A DNA stretch of 12,517 nucleotides. It comes from CAVVIO01 sp963748095. GTDB lineage: Bacteria > Bacteroidota > Bacteroidia > Bacteroidales > UBA10428. How positions within the stretch are numbered: the stretch's first letter is position 1; the number at the start of each line of letters is the position of its first letter. The DNA lies in assembly GCA_963748095.1 (NCBI GenBank), contig CAVVIO010000046.1, positions 1 through 12,517 of the forward strand. The letters are read 5' to 3'. Of this stretch, positions 1-6,232 are shown piece after piece. The notes under the pieces were generated by a model that saw only the letters and a list, made by a program, of their open reading frames with translations, made no database searches and was not told the DNA's origin. The position numbers and the translations under genes were made by a program.

Positions 1-2
1 AA

Positions 3-923
3 AAAATACAATCTAAAATAACCAACATCAATAATAACACAATAAACAAACCACTGATTCATCGGAAGATCATACCTTATATTTCACTGGCGGCCACCCT
101 GATATTGTTTATCGGGTTGTTCTTTATGTTCAGGAAGATTACCGGCATCCATACAAGGATGATTGCCGAACAAAAGGAAGAACAGGTAACTACATCACCC
201 TCTGAAAAGGAGATGATGCATGAGAAAAAGATTATGGTTTCGAAAGAAAAAAATACACCTTCCGCGGTATCCGGTCAAAAAGTTATTACAAAGGGAAATG
301 GTAATTCAGAATCGAAGAAACCGGTAACCGAGGTTCCTGCTGCTCCGGTCAGAAAATCTGCTTCTGAACAGCCTATTGCATCCGAAACGATTCAGCTGCA
401 ATCGGCAAAGGTATTAACTGATAATGAAACTGAAAGTAGTGATGAGATAGTTGTCACTGCAAAAGCATTTGGAAACGTTGCAGTCACACCTGCATTAGCA
501 AAAAAAGAAAAGGTAAGTCAACAGGAAGAAATTCAACGAATAACAGATAAGAATATGAGTTCTTATCAGGAAGTATTCAATGCAGAAACTTCTGAGGAAC
601 CGGTATTTGTTGTAGTTGAAGACCAACCGACATTTAAAGGAGGAGATCTGAGTACATTTTCAACATATATTCAAAAACATCTCAAATATCCTAAGGAAGC
701 AGCTCAGGCTGGCCTCGAAGGAAAAATATTTATCAGTTTCATAGTAGACAGTACCGGAAATGTTGCAGATATTAAGATCCTCAGGGGTATCGATTCCCTT
801 CTCGATGAGGAGGCAATTCGCGTTATTTCACAATCACCAAAATGGAAACCCGGATTCCAAAGAGGTAAACCGGTGAATGTTCAATTTACGGTTCCCGTTA
901 TTTTTAAATTGGATAACAAATAA
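3..923 (+). CDS. TonB-family energy transducer, N-terminus cut by window edge
   Basis: The frame is open to the left edge, giving 306 visible residues, so the true start lies outside. An internal TTG at 105 would start inside the membrane helix and is not credible. The visible part has a polar Asn/Lys-rich stretch (residues 1-22), one transmembrane helix (about 23-43), a long low-complexity periplasmic linker rich in Lys, Glu, Ser and Pro (about 45-200), and a TonB C-terminal domain (about 205-306) with FKGGD, the YPKEA segment, the GKIFISFIVDSTG strand and a final VPVIF strand. TonB proteins anchor in the inner membrane and pass proton-motive energy from ExbB/ExbD to outer-membrane transporters. 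The N-terminal tail before the helix may belong to a further cytoplasmic domain that cannot be seen. No exbBD or TonB-dependent receptor lies in the window, so its partner is unknown. The family call is firm; the full architecture is not. Confidence 0.88.
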   Translation, partial: KIQSKITNINNNTINKPLIHRKIIPYISLAATLILFIGLFFMFRKITGIHTRMIAEQKEEQVTTSPSEKEMMHEKKIMVSKEKNTPSAVSGQKVITKGNGNSESKKPVTEVPAAPVRKSASEQPIASETIQLQSAKVLTDNETESSDEIVVTAKAFGNVAVTPALAKKEKVSQQEEIQRITDKNMSSYQEVFNAETSEEPVFVVVEDQPTFKGGDLSTFSTYIQKHLKYPKEAAQAGLEGKIFISFIVDSTGNVADIKILRGIDSLLDEEAIRVISQSPKWKPGFQRGKPVNVQFTVPVIFKLDNK

Positions 924-946
924 ATATTACTCTTCTATAATCCCAT

Positions 947-1168
947 TTAAAATTTATGCTTACGAGATTTATATTTCTTAACTTTCACCTTGTTCTTTTT
1001 TCTTTTTGTAGGTTCTTTATATTTCGAATTCATTGGCAGATCTGATTTCTGGGGCATCATCAGGTTTCTGCGTTGACTCATTTCTTTTGTTGAGTTACAC
1101 CCGCTTAATGTAAAAAATGCCAAGATAACGAATGTGCTAAGGAAATAGCTGAATGTTTTTAGTTTCAT
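947..1168 (-). CDS. Small, highly basic lipoprotein of unknown function
   Basis: This 73-residue protein has a classical lipoprotein signal: a KLK start, a hydrophobic core, and a lipobox LSGC with the modified cysteine at residue 24. The mature part is only about 50 residues, and 18 of these are Lys or Arg, concentrated in a C-terminal KRKKNK...KSRKHKF tail. A motif RRNLMMPQKSDLP precedes the basic tail. I recall similar short basic lipoproteins from other Bacteroidetes, but I know no assigned function. It converges with the TonB gene, with stop codons about 23 bases apart, and is divergent from the gene at 1321. The basic tail suggests binding to an acidic partner such as lipopolysaccharide, an acidic protein or nucleic acid; this is inference. 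The signal peptide makes a real gene likely despite its size. Confidence 0.75.
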   Translation of the reverse strand: MKLKTFSYFLSTFVILAFFTLSGCNSTKEMSQRRNLMMPQKSDLPMNSKYKEPTKRKKNKVKVKKYKSRKHKF

Positions 1169-1320
1169 ACTTAACTAGTGTTTTGTTCATCAATTAATAA
1201 AACGCTCGGCTCATTATACGGATTTTAGTGCGTAACGTTTATTTTTTGACCAGTAAATTTCCGGCCATGATTTTGTGTATTTCACCAGAATTTCTTAAAT
1301 TCATTTAAAAACCTGTAACC

Positions 1321-1713
1321 ATGTTTAATGATACTAAAGGTCCTATTGAACACTTTTCGTGGGCAAAGTTTATTATTACCGGGACAGAGCATTCCAAATC
1401 CTTTGACGGTAAAGTTGGAAAGGGTAAAGATATCAGGCTCATAGGCGATAAAGTTACCAGATGGAAAGAAAGAGAAGGACATCTGCTGACAATGGAGATG
1501 ATAACCGGAGTATTCGATGAAGGTGTGGAAATTCTGATTATCGGAAGTGGTGTGGATGGAAGGATCGAATGCCCTGCAGATGTCAGGAAGTACATACTCG
1601 GCAGGGGAATTTCCAATCTCGAAATTGTAAAAACTCCTTCTGCCTGCATGCTGTACAACCGGCTATATCATCAGGGAGGCAAAGTAGCCATGCTGGCACA
1701 CGGTACTTGTTAA
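1321..1713 (+). CDS. Mth938/NDUFAF3-like (DUF498) domain protein
   Basis: This 130-residue protein is a single Mth938-like domain, the fold shared by archaeal Mth938, human AAMDC and the complex I assembly factor NDUFAF3. Supporting segments are the central ILIIGSGVDGRIECP (strand, glycine loop and Pro), the following ADVRKYILGRGI helix, a KTPSACMLYNRL segment that matches the family T-x-x-A...YN pattern, and the terminal VAMLAHGTC, close to the family ending with a His-x-Thr-Cys. There is no signal peptide or membrane segment, so it should be cytoplasmic. The ATG at 1321 is the first in frame and gives the usual family length. No strong Shine-Dalgarno is visible, as is normal in this phylum. 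The bacterial role is not established. It stands alone: its neighbours are divergent upstream and convergent downstream, so no operon partner helps. Confidence 0.8.
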   Translation: MFNDTKGPIEHFSWAKFIITGTEHSKSFDGKVGKGKDIRLIGDKVTRWKEREGHLLTMEMITGVFDEGVEILIIGSGVDGRIECPADVRKYILGRGISNLEIVKTPSACMLYNRLYHQGGKVAMLAHGTC

Positions 1714-1729
1714 ATTCAGAAAACTGAAT
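1714..1729 (+). terminator. Short hairpin just after the Mth938-like gene
   Basis: ATTCAG and CTGAAT form a perfect 6-bp stem around an AAAA loop, starting right after the stop codon at 1711-1713. It is followed by A-rich rather than T-rich sequence, so it is not a standard intrinsic terminator on the plus strand. It may protect the 3' end of the mRNA or be chance in AT-rich DNA. Confidence 0.3.
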
Positions 1730-1790
1730 AAAATAGGATTATTGAACTCATTTGTGACAGCAACGCTATCTTACAAAGCAACTGGAAATG

Positions 1791-1832
1791 TTAGCTTTTA
1801 TGTAAACTCATTATTTCAGTGTAAGAAGTTTT
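1791..1832 (+). repeat. Copy A of a 42-base intergenic repeat
   Basis: This stretch aligns without gaps to 4233-4274 with about 33 identities in 41 aligned positions, by hand count. The best-matched core is TGTAAAyTCrTTwTTTCAGTG. Copy A lies between the convergent Mth938-like and HD genes, about 80 bases after the former. The DNA is AT-rich, so part of the similarity could be compositional, but the shared CAGTG and GTAAA blocks are not simple A/T runs. Confidence 0.35.
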
Positions 1833-1850
1833 GCAGGAAGTAGATGAGAA

Positions 1851-2528
1851 TTAACCTTTTCCTTCCCATTCGTCGTAAAATTCTTCCAGGAATTTTTCCA
1901 TAAATGTATGCCGGCTTGCAGCCATTATCTTACCGGTATTGGTATTCATTCTGTCTTTAAGCAACAGTAGTTTCTCGTAAAAATGATTAAGTGTTGGAGC
2001 ACTACTGTTCTTATATTCCTCGACAGTCATATCCAGTTTGGGTTGTATGCCGGGATCGAAAATAGGACGATGAATGAATCCCCCATAATTAAATGTGCGC
2101 GCTATACCGATCGCACCAATGGCATCCAGTCTGTCGGCATCCTGCACTACATCCAGTTCGGGTGAATGGAATTTTTGTTTTCGGTTTCCTCCTTTGAAAG
2201 AAATATTCCGGATAATCTGAATAATATGTTCTGTTATTTCTTTTTTTACACCAAGTGAAACTAGAAACTTTTCAGCTTTTTCCGGACCAATTTCTTCATT
2301 GCCCTGGTAAAATTTCGAGTCGGCAATATCGTGCAATAAAGCTCCCAATTCAACTACCAGTATATCAACCTTTTCTTTTTCTGCAATTTTCCGGGCTGTT
2401 TGCCATACCCTGTATATGTGCCACCAGTCGTGCCCGCTTTCATTACCTGCTAATTCACTTTTAACGTAATCGGCTGTTTTTTTGATGATTTCTTTGTATT
2501 CCATTTCTGATACATTGTTGTTCTGCAT
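1851..2528 (-). CDS. YedJ-like HD-domain phosphohydrolase
   Basis: This is a predicted metal-dependent phosphohydrolase of the HD superfamily, close to E. coli YedJ. From the ATG at 2528 it has 225 residues. The metal ligands are visible: H37 in GHDWWHIYRVW, H66-D67 in LLHDIADSKF, and D132 in QDADRLDAIGAIGIAR. The C-terminal LNHFYEKLLLLKDRMNT...ASRHTFMEKFLEEF segment also follows YedJ-type proteins closely. The open frame extends upstream to an ATG at 2600, but those 24 extra residues are a hydrophobic string from AT-rich DNA with no counterpart in the family, so I prefer 2528; an ATG eight codons further in is also possible. No signal peptide is present, so it is cytoplasmic. The in vivo substrate of this family is not settled; nucleotides are likely. 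It is convergent with the Mth938-like gene and has no operon partner. Confidence 0.88.
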   Translation of the reverse strand: MQNNNVSEMEYKEIIKKTADYVKSELAGNESGHDWWHIYRVWQTARKIAEKEKVDILVVELGALLHDIADSKFYQGNEEIGPEKAEKFLVSLGVKKEITEHIIQIIRNISFKGGNRKQKFHSPELDVVQDADRLDAIGAIGIARTFNYGGFIHRPIFDPGIQPKLDMTVEEYKNSSAPTLNHFYEKLLLLKDRMNTNTGKIMAASRHTFMEKFLEEFYDEWEGKG

Positions 2529-2767
2529 GATATAAATTCTGATGAAATTCAGAAGAATAACAATTATAGTTAATTCCTGTTTAAAATGATACGTGAACAT
2601 TATCTAAAAAATGAACAATCAAAGCATATCTATTTTCCGAATAGAATAGTAAGCCACCTAGGGTAGATTTGCTTTTCTTTTAAAAATCGTTTATATTTAG
2701 TCTGGAAATATAAAAACGTTAAAAAATTACTTTAGGTCTAAGTAATTATCTGTACAGGTTTTGAAGG

Positions 2768-2775
2768 TAAGTTTG
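2768..2775 (+). promoter_or_regulatory. Possible Bacteroidetes -7 element (TAAGTTTG)
   Basis: TAAGTTTG matches the Bacteroidetes -7 consensus TAnnTTTG and lies 38 bases before the ATG at 2814. No clear -33 TTTG is found at the expected 17-23 base spacing upstream, so this is only a candidate promoter for the T9SS cargo gene. Confidence 0.33.
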
Positions 2776-2813
2776 TATTTGTAATAAATTGATATAATTA
2801 TAAGTTATAGTAT

Positions 2814-3731
2814 ATGAAACGTTTATTAGCCCTAACATCACTAAGCTTCTTTTGTTTAATCGTTTATTGTCAGCAATATGAGCCCTATATAAAAGAAGGT
2901 AAAATATGGAAATATTATTATGAATGTGATGGAGCATGTGGTATCTGGGATGCCTGGATAAAATATTATTTTAAAGATGATACGTTAATAGGTCAGGAAA
3001 AATATAATAAACTCTATGGTGAGATTATATCCTATAATACATATGCTTGGGGCGAGAAAGATACATTGTACCTGGCGGCTCTTTTGCGTGAGGATACAAT
3101 AGTTAGGAAAGTGTTTATTTACTATGGCCTTGACATATACTCTTCCTCGCCGGTCTATAATAAGGAAAAAGTTTTGTTTGATTTTTCTTTGGAAGTTGGT
3201 GATACGCTAACATCTTATTCCACAGATTTGTATTATCCTGTTCCTGCATATAATTTTGTTGTAGATAAAATAGATACGGTACAACTTAATAATGGGAAAG
3301 AAGTAAAGCGATTTTATGATGGAAATATTGATTTTGAGACAGAAGCAGTTGGTAGTAACGTAATCGATATTGATCCGAGGTGGAGATACCTGATTTATGT
3401 TTTTTCAATTACCTGCGTTATGGATGATAATGTGCATATATACGGAAATGATTGCTCCGGTCTGACGGCTATTAAAAATTGGAGTATTCCCGATGAACAG
3501 ATTAAAGTCTATCCGACAAAAGTATCTAAAGAATTGATAATTGATTCTGAATTAAAAGATGCCACGATTTTTTTCTATGATACATCAGGTCGTTATATTT
3601 TTAGTAAAAAAATTAATTTCGGCCGCAACCAGATTGATTTTTCCGGATTTCCAAGCGGAGTATATTATTATAAGATTTCTTCAGATAGTAATAGTAGTAA
3701 AGGAAAGATAATAAAGTTAAGTGCAAAATAG
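2814..3731 (+). CDS. Secreted protein with T9SS type A sorting domain
   Basis: This is an exported protein of 305 residues. Residues 1-19 form a Sec signal peptide (KR, hydrophobic core, cleavage near VYCQ). Residues 230-305 form a typical type IX sorting domain: IKVYPTKVSKELIIDS (a variant of the vYPNP motif), IFFYDTSGRYIFSKKI, IDFSGFPSGVYYYKI and a final GKIIKL strand. The protein should therefore cross the outer membrane through the T9SS and have this tail removed. The body (20-225) is Tyr- and Asp-rich beta-type sequence with two cysteine pairs (near ECDGAC and CVMDDN...DC). It resembles many uncharacterised Bacteroidetes secreted proteins, and I see no catalytic motif. It stands alone, followed by a hairpin terminator. 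The sorting-domain call is firm; the function is unknown. Confidence 0.85.
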   Translation: MKRLLALTSLSFFCLIVYCQQYEPYIKEGKIWKYYYECDGACGIWDAWIKYYFKDDTLIGQEKYNKLYGEIISYNTYAWGEKDTLYLAALLREDTIVRKVFIYYGLDIYSSSPVYNKEKVLFDFSLEVGDTLTSYSTDLYYPVPAYNFVVDKIDTVQLNNGKEVKRFYDGNIDFETEAVGSNVIDIDPRWRYLIYVFSITCVMDDNVHIYGNDCSGLTAIKNWSIPDEQIKVYPTKVSKELIIDSELKDATIFFYDTSGRYIFSKKINFGRNQIDFSGFPSGVYYYKISSDSNSSKGKIIKLSAK

Positions 3732-3748
3732 TATTACGATACCTTATT

Positions 3749-3773
3749 AAAAATGAAAGGAAATTCATTTTTT
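3749..3773 (+). terminator. Intrinsic terminator after the T9SS cargo gene
   Basis: AAAAATGAA (3749-3757) pairs with TTCATTTTT (3764-3772) in a perfect 9-bp stem around a 6-base AGGAAA loop, starting 18 bases after the stop codon. The 3' arm ends in a run of six T. The stem is AT-rich, so it is weaker than a classical GC stem. Confidence 0.5.
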
Positions 3774-3809
3774 AACTCCCTGGTGTAGAAATTTTTTAAA
3801 AAAACAATA

Positions 3810-3819
3810 ACCGGCCGGT
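3810..3819 (+). promoter_or_regulatory. GC-rich 10-bp palindrome near the SUI1 promoter
   Basis: ACCGGCCGGT is a perfect inverted repeat standing in strongly AT-rich sequence. It ends 16 bases before the candidate -7 element at 3835, so it overlies the place where a -33 element would be. Such placement fits an operator or activator site, but chance cannot be excluded. Confidence 0.35.
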
Positions 3820-3834
3820 AAAAAAATAAATTTC

Positions 3835-3842
3835 TATTTTTG
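3835..3842 (+). promoter_or_regulatory. Bacteroidetes -7 promoter element (TATTTTTG)
   Basis: TATTTTTG matches the TAnnTTTG consensus and lies 17 bases before the ATG at 3859, implying a very short 5' leader. The -33 region holds the ACCGGCCGGT palindrome instead of a TTTG box. It is the best promoter match in the window. Confidence 0.5.
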
Positions 3843-3858
3843 CAAAAACTAAAAAGCC

Positions 3859-4197
3859 ATGGCAAAAGACTGGAAAGAAAGGCTTGGAGTTGTGTATTCA
3901 ACCAATCCTGATTATGGTTATGAAAAGGAAGGAACTGAAGAGCCGGAAACATTGCCGGCATCGCGACAACTTCTGAAGGTAAAGTTAGACAAACGCAACC
4001 GTAAAGGTAAAACCGTAACACTTGTTAGTGGGTTTGTAGGAAAGGAAGATGATCTGAAGGAGTTGGGAAAAATGCTGAAATCAAAATGCGGGGTAGGAGG
4101 ATCTGTAAAAGACGGAGAGATACTCATTCAAGGTGACTTTTCCACGAAAATTACTGGGCTTTTGTCGGATGAAGGATATCGTGTTAAAAAAGGTTGA
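3859..4197 (+). CDS. yciH: SUI1/eIF1-family translation factor (YciH-like)
   Basis: This 112-residue cytoplasmic protein is the bacterial homolog of eukaryotic eIF1 (SUI1), which binds the small ribosomal subunit near the P site and monitors start-codon and initiator-tRNA pairing. Residues 1-38 are a charged, flexible N-terminal tail. Residues 39-112 are the SUI1 domain, with LDKRNRKGKTVTLVSGF, the DLKELGKMLKSKCGVGGSVKDGEILIQGD core that is the family signature, and the closing TGLLSDEGYRVKKG. In E. coli YciH is not essential and is thought to affect initiation fidelity under stress; the role in Bacteroidetes is inferred from that. The start is the first ATG, just behind a good -7 element. 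It is monocistronic: a possible terminator follows and its neighbours have their own spacers. Confidence 0.93.
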   Translation: MAKDWKERLGVVYSTNPDYGYEKEGTEEPETLPASRQLLKVKLDKRNRKGKTVTLVSGFVGKEDDLKELGKMLKSKCGVGGSVKDGEILIQGDFSTKITGLLSDEGYRVKKG

Positions 4198-4230
4198 TAT
4201 ATTCTTTTATGATATACCGAATAACGGTTT

Positions 4231-4257
4231 ATTTACCTTTTTTGTAAATTCGTTTTT
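4231..4257 (+). terminator. Possible intrinsic terminator after the SUI1 gene
   Basis: ATTTAC (4231-4236) pairs with GTAAAT (4244-4249) around a T-rich loop, followed by CGTTTTTT. It starts 33 bases after the stop codon. The stem is only 6 bp, and the same bases form part of repeat copy B, so the hairpin may be a property of the repeat. Copy A (TTAGC...GTAAA) does not keep this stem well. Confidence 0.35.
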
Positions 4258-4274
4258 TCAGTGAGAGAATTTTC
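4233..4274 (+). repeat. Copy B of a 42-base intergenic repeat
   Basis: This is the partner of 1791-1832 and is described there. Both copies lie downstream of a plus-strand gene (36 and 78 bases after the stop). That would fit a 3'-end or transcript-processing element, or a remnant of a small dispersed repeat. Confidence 0.35.
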
Positions 4275-4426
4275 AAATGTTAATAAAATTATTTTTATTT
4301 CTTATCGTCCAATAGAAATGTCAGTTGGATAAGTGATATTTTTTTTTAATTTTATTTTAAAATTCATTACTTCAAACAATTTTTATGTCAGATTTAAAAG
4401 TCCAATTGCGTTTTCAACTCCCGATC

Positions 4427-4447
4427 CTGAATAACTTATATATTCAG
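4427..4447 (+). promoter_or_regulatory. Hairpin/inverted repeat upstream of the histidine kinase
   Basis: CTGAATA (4427-4433) and TATTCAG (4441-4447) form a perfect 7-bp inverted repeat with a 7-base spacer, ending 23 bases before the kinase ATG. This position suits a dimeric regulator's operator or a 5'-leader hairpin. It is short and AT-rich. Confidence 0.3.
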
Positions 4448-4470
4448 TTATTTTCACTAACTCAGAATTA

Positions 4471-6051
4471 ATGAGCCCCTATTCAAGAAATAAAACCTTA
4501 CCGGTACGACATTTTCTCAATGCAGTCATTATTTCGGGTGGTATCATTATATTGCATATTATTGCCCGTCACGATTACCTGTTATTTCATACCCTGGTTG
4601 AATTATTTTCTGTCATTGTAGCTTTTTCCCTTTTTTCCATCACGTGGAATTCAAGAAAAATGCTTGATAACCAATATCTGATTATTGTAGGTATTGCTGC
4701 TTTTTTTATCGCTTTACTCGATCTTTTTCACACCATTACATACAAAGGGATGGGTATTATACCCGGAACCATTTATTATGCCAACCAGTTTTGGATAGCT
4801 ACCCGGTTTCTGGAAAGTATCACACTTCTCATCGGATTCTTATTTCTGTCGAAAAAAATAAAAATTTCATTTGAACTTTTATTTGTAATCTATACTATTA
4901 TTTCCGGGCTGATCATTTTAAGTATTCTCCAATGGAAGATATTTCCGGTTTGCTATATTGAGGGTGTCGGACAAACTCACTTTAAAATATACAGTGAATA
5001 CATCATTATCTTTATTCTGTTTTTGGCACTCTTTTTCCTGGTAAAAAACCATCACTATTTCCATAAAAGTGTTTACTATTTGTTAATGTTTTCCATTATT
5101 TCAACGATCATCAGTGAGTTCTGTTTCACATTGTATTTTTCGAATTACGGTTTGTTTAATCAGCTCGGCCATTATTTTAAACTGGGTTCTTTTTACCTGA
5201 TATATAAAGCGAATATTGAGACCGGATTTATGAAACCCAATGAAATTATTTACCGGAATCTGAAATTGAGCCAGGAAAAGGTAGATCATTATAATGAACA
5301 GTTACAGGAGCAGATTGAGACAAGGGATAAACTGTTTTCTATTATAGCTCATGACCTGAGAAGCCCGTTCACCGCTATTCTGGGTTATGCCGAGTTATTG
5401 TATAAAGAAGGGGATTCCTACGATAAAGAACAAGTGAAACGGTTCAGTGAGACAATATATAATATTGGTAACAGCACGGTAGAATTACTGGAAAACCTGT
5501 TGCATTGGTCCCGTTTGAAATCAGGAACTTTGAAAGCATATATTTCAGGGATCGATCCGGATGAAATTATCAGGGAAGTATATCGTCTTTATCATGAATT
5601 GGCCCTGAAGAAGGAAGTTGATCTGAAACTGGAACTGGATAAAGATGTTCAGACAGTTTATGCTGATAGTGAAATGATCCGAACCGTTGTCAGGAATCTG
5701 GTTGCTAACGCACTTAAATTCACCGATAAGGGAGGAGTTATTACGATAAGTACTTCTTCATATAACGAACAGACTTTGGTAACTGTCAGTGATACCGGAA
5801 TAGGAATTAAATCCGGGGATATAAGTAAGTTATTTGTAAATGGCAGTAACTGGACAACTGCAGGTACCGCTAATGAAAAAGGTTCGGGTCTGGGACTGCA
5901 ATTGTGTAAAGAATTCGTGGAAAAGAACAATGGGAAAATATGGGTGGAGAGTGAACCGGGTAAGGGAAGCAGGTTTATGTTTACAATACCGCGAATTGAT
6001 CCCTCGAATACGGAACACCAAAATCCTATCAGCGTTGAGGCAGATGACTGA
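4471..6051 (+). CDS. MASE3-domain sensor histidine kinase (orphan)
   Basis: This is a membrane-bound histidine kinase of 526 residues. Residues 15-250 are a MASE3 sensor domain of about seven helices, recognised from HTLVELFSVIVAFSLFSITWNSR, LLDLFHTITYKGMG and QFWIATRFLESITLLIG. A short coiled coil (about 265-288) leads to HisKA with phosphoacceptor H294 in IAHDLRSPFTAILGYAELL. The HATPase_c domain follows with an N box around N409-N413 (NLVANALKF), a G1 box D441-TGIGI and a G2 box G471-SGLGLQL. All catalytic boxes are intact, so it should be active. There is no PAS, HAMP or receiver domain, and no response regulator in the window, so the partner is unknown. The MASE3 ligand is also unknown; membrane-soluble or redox cues are plausible. 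The ATG at 4471 gives a full-length first helix. It ends 181 bases before the next operon and is probably transcribed separately. Confidence 0.93.
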   Translation: MSPYSRNKTLPVRHFLNAVIISGGIIILHIIARHDYLLFHTLVELFSVIVAFSLFSITWNSRKMLDNQYLIIVGIAAFFIALLDLFHTITYKGMGIIPGTIYYANQFWIATRFLESITLLIGFLFLSKKIKISFELLFVIYTIISGLIILSILQWKIFPVCYIEGVGQTHFKIYSEYIIIFILFLALFFLVKNHHYFHKSVYYLLMFSIISTIISEFCFTLYFSNYGLFNQLGHYFKLGSFYLIYKANIETGFMKPNEIIYRNLKLSQEKVDHYNEQLQEQIETRDKLFSIIAHDLRSPFTAILGYAELLYKEGDSYDKEQVKRFSETIYNIGNSTVELLENLLHWSRLKSGTLKAYISGIDPDEIIREVYRLYHELALKKEVDLKLELDKDVQTVYADSEMIRTVVRNLVANALKFTDKGGVITISTSSYNEQTLVTVSDTGIGIKSGDISKLFVNGSNWTTAGTANEKGSGLGLQLCKEFVEKNNGKIWVESEPGKGSRFMFTIPRIDPSNTEHQNPISVEADD

Positions 6052-6130
6052 TAATTATTAATCAGTTGATGAAATACAATACCCCACTTTATAAACGGGA
6101 GCAGTGTCAGTTGTAATTACTAATCAACTG
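6052..6130 (+). repeat. Imperfect repeat pair between kinase and PfkB-like gene
   Basis: TAATTATTAATCAGTTG (6052-6068) and TAATTACTAATCAACTG (6114-6130) match at 14 of 17 positions as a direct repeat. The mismatches turn the ends into the inverted pair CAGTTGAT / ATCAACTG. Both lie upstream of the kinase/CBS/permease unit, about 100-180 bases before its start, and could be paired regulator sites. I found no clear TAnnTTTG promoter nearby; TACATTTA at 6182-6189 is a one-mismatch candidate. Confidence 0.33.
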
Positions 6131-6232
6131 TCTGGTTCTCATTTTTTAAGTTAAATCTATCCGGGTCTCATAAATTTTACTTACATTTATATAGATTACC
6201 TTATTAAATGCTTCTAAACGATACGCTTACCT

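Noticed and set aside
105..107. TTG as the start of the TonB protein
   Set aside because: The frame is open to the left edge, and this TTG falls in the middle of the transmembrane helix.
1305..1658. 117-residue minus-strand open frame opposite the Mth938-like gene
   Set aside because: It is antisense to a gene with clear family motifs; the translation is a Ser/Pro/Leu-rich shadow with no domain.
2529..2600. N-terminal extension of the HD protein that could be a membrane helix
   Set aside because: The segment lies before the family N-terminus, comes from AT-rich spacer DNA, and YedJ-like proteins are cytoplasmic; a start at 2528 is simpler.
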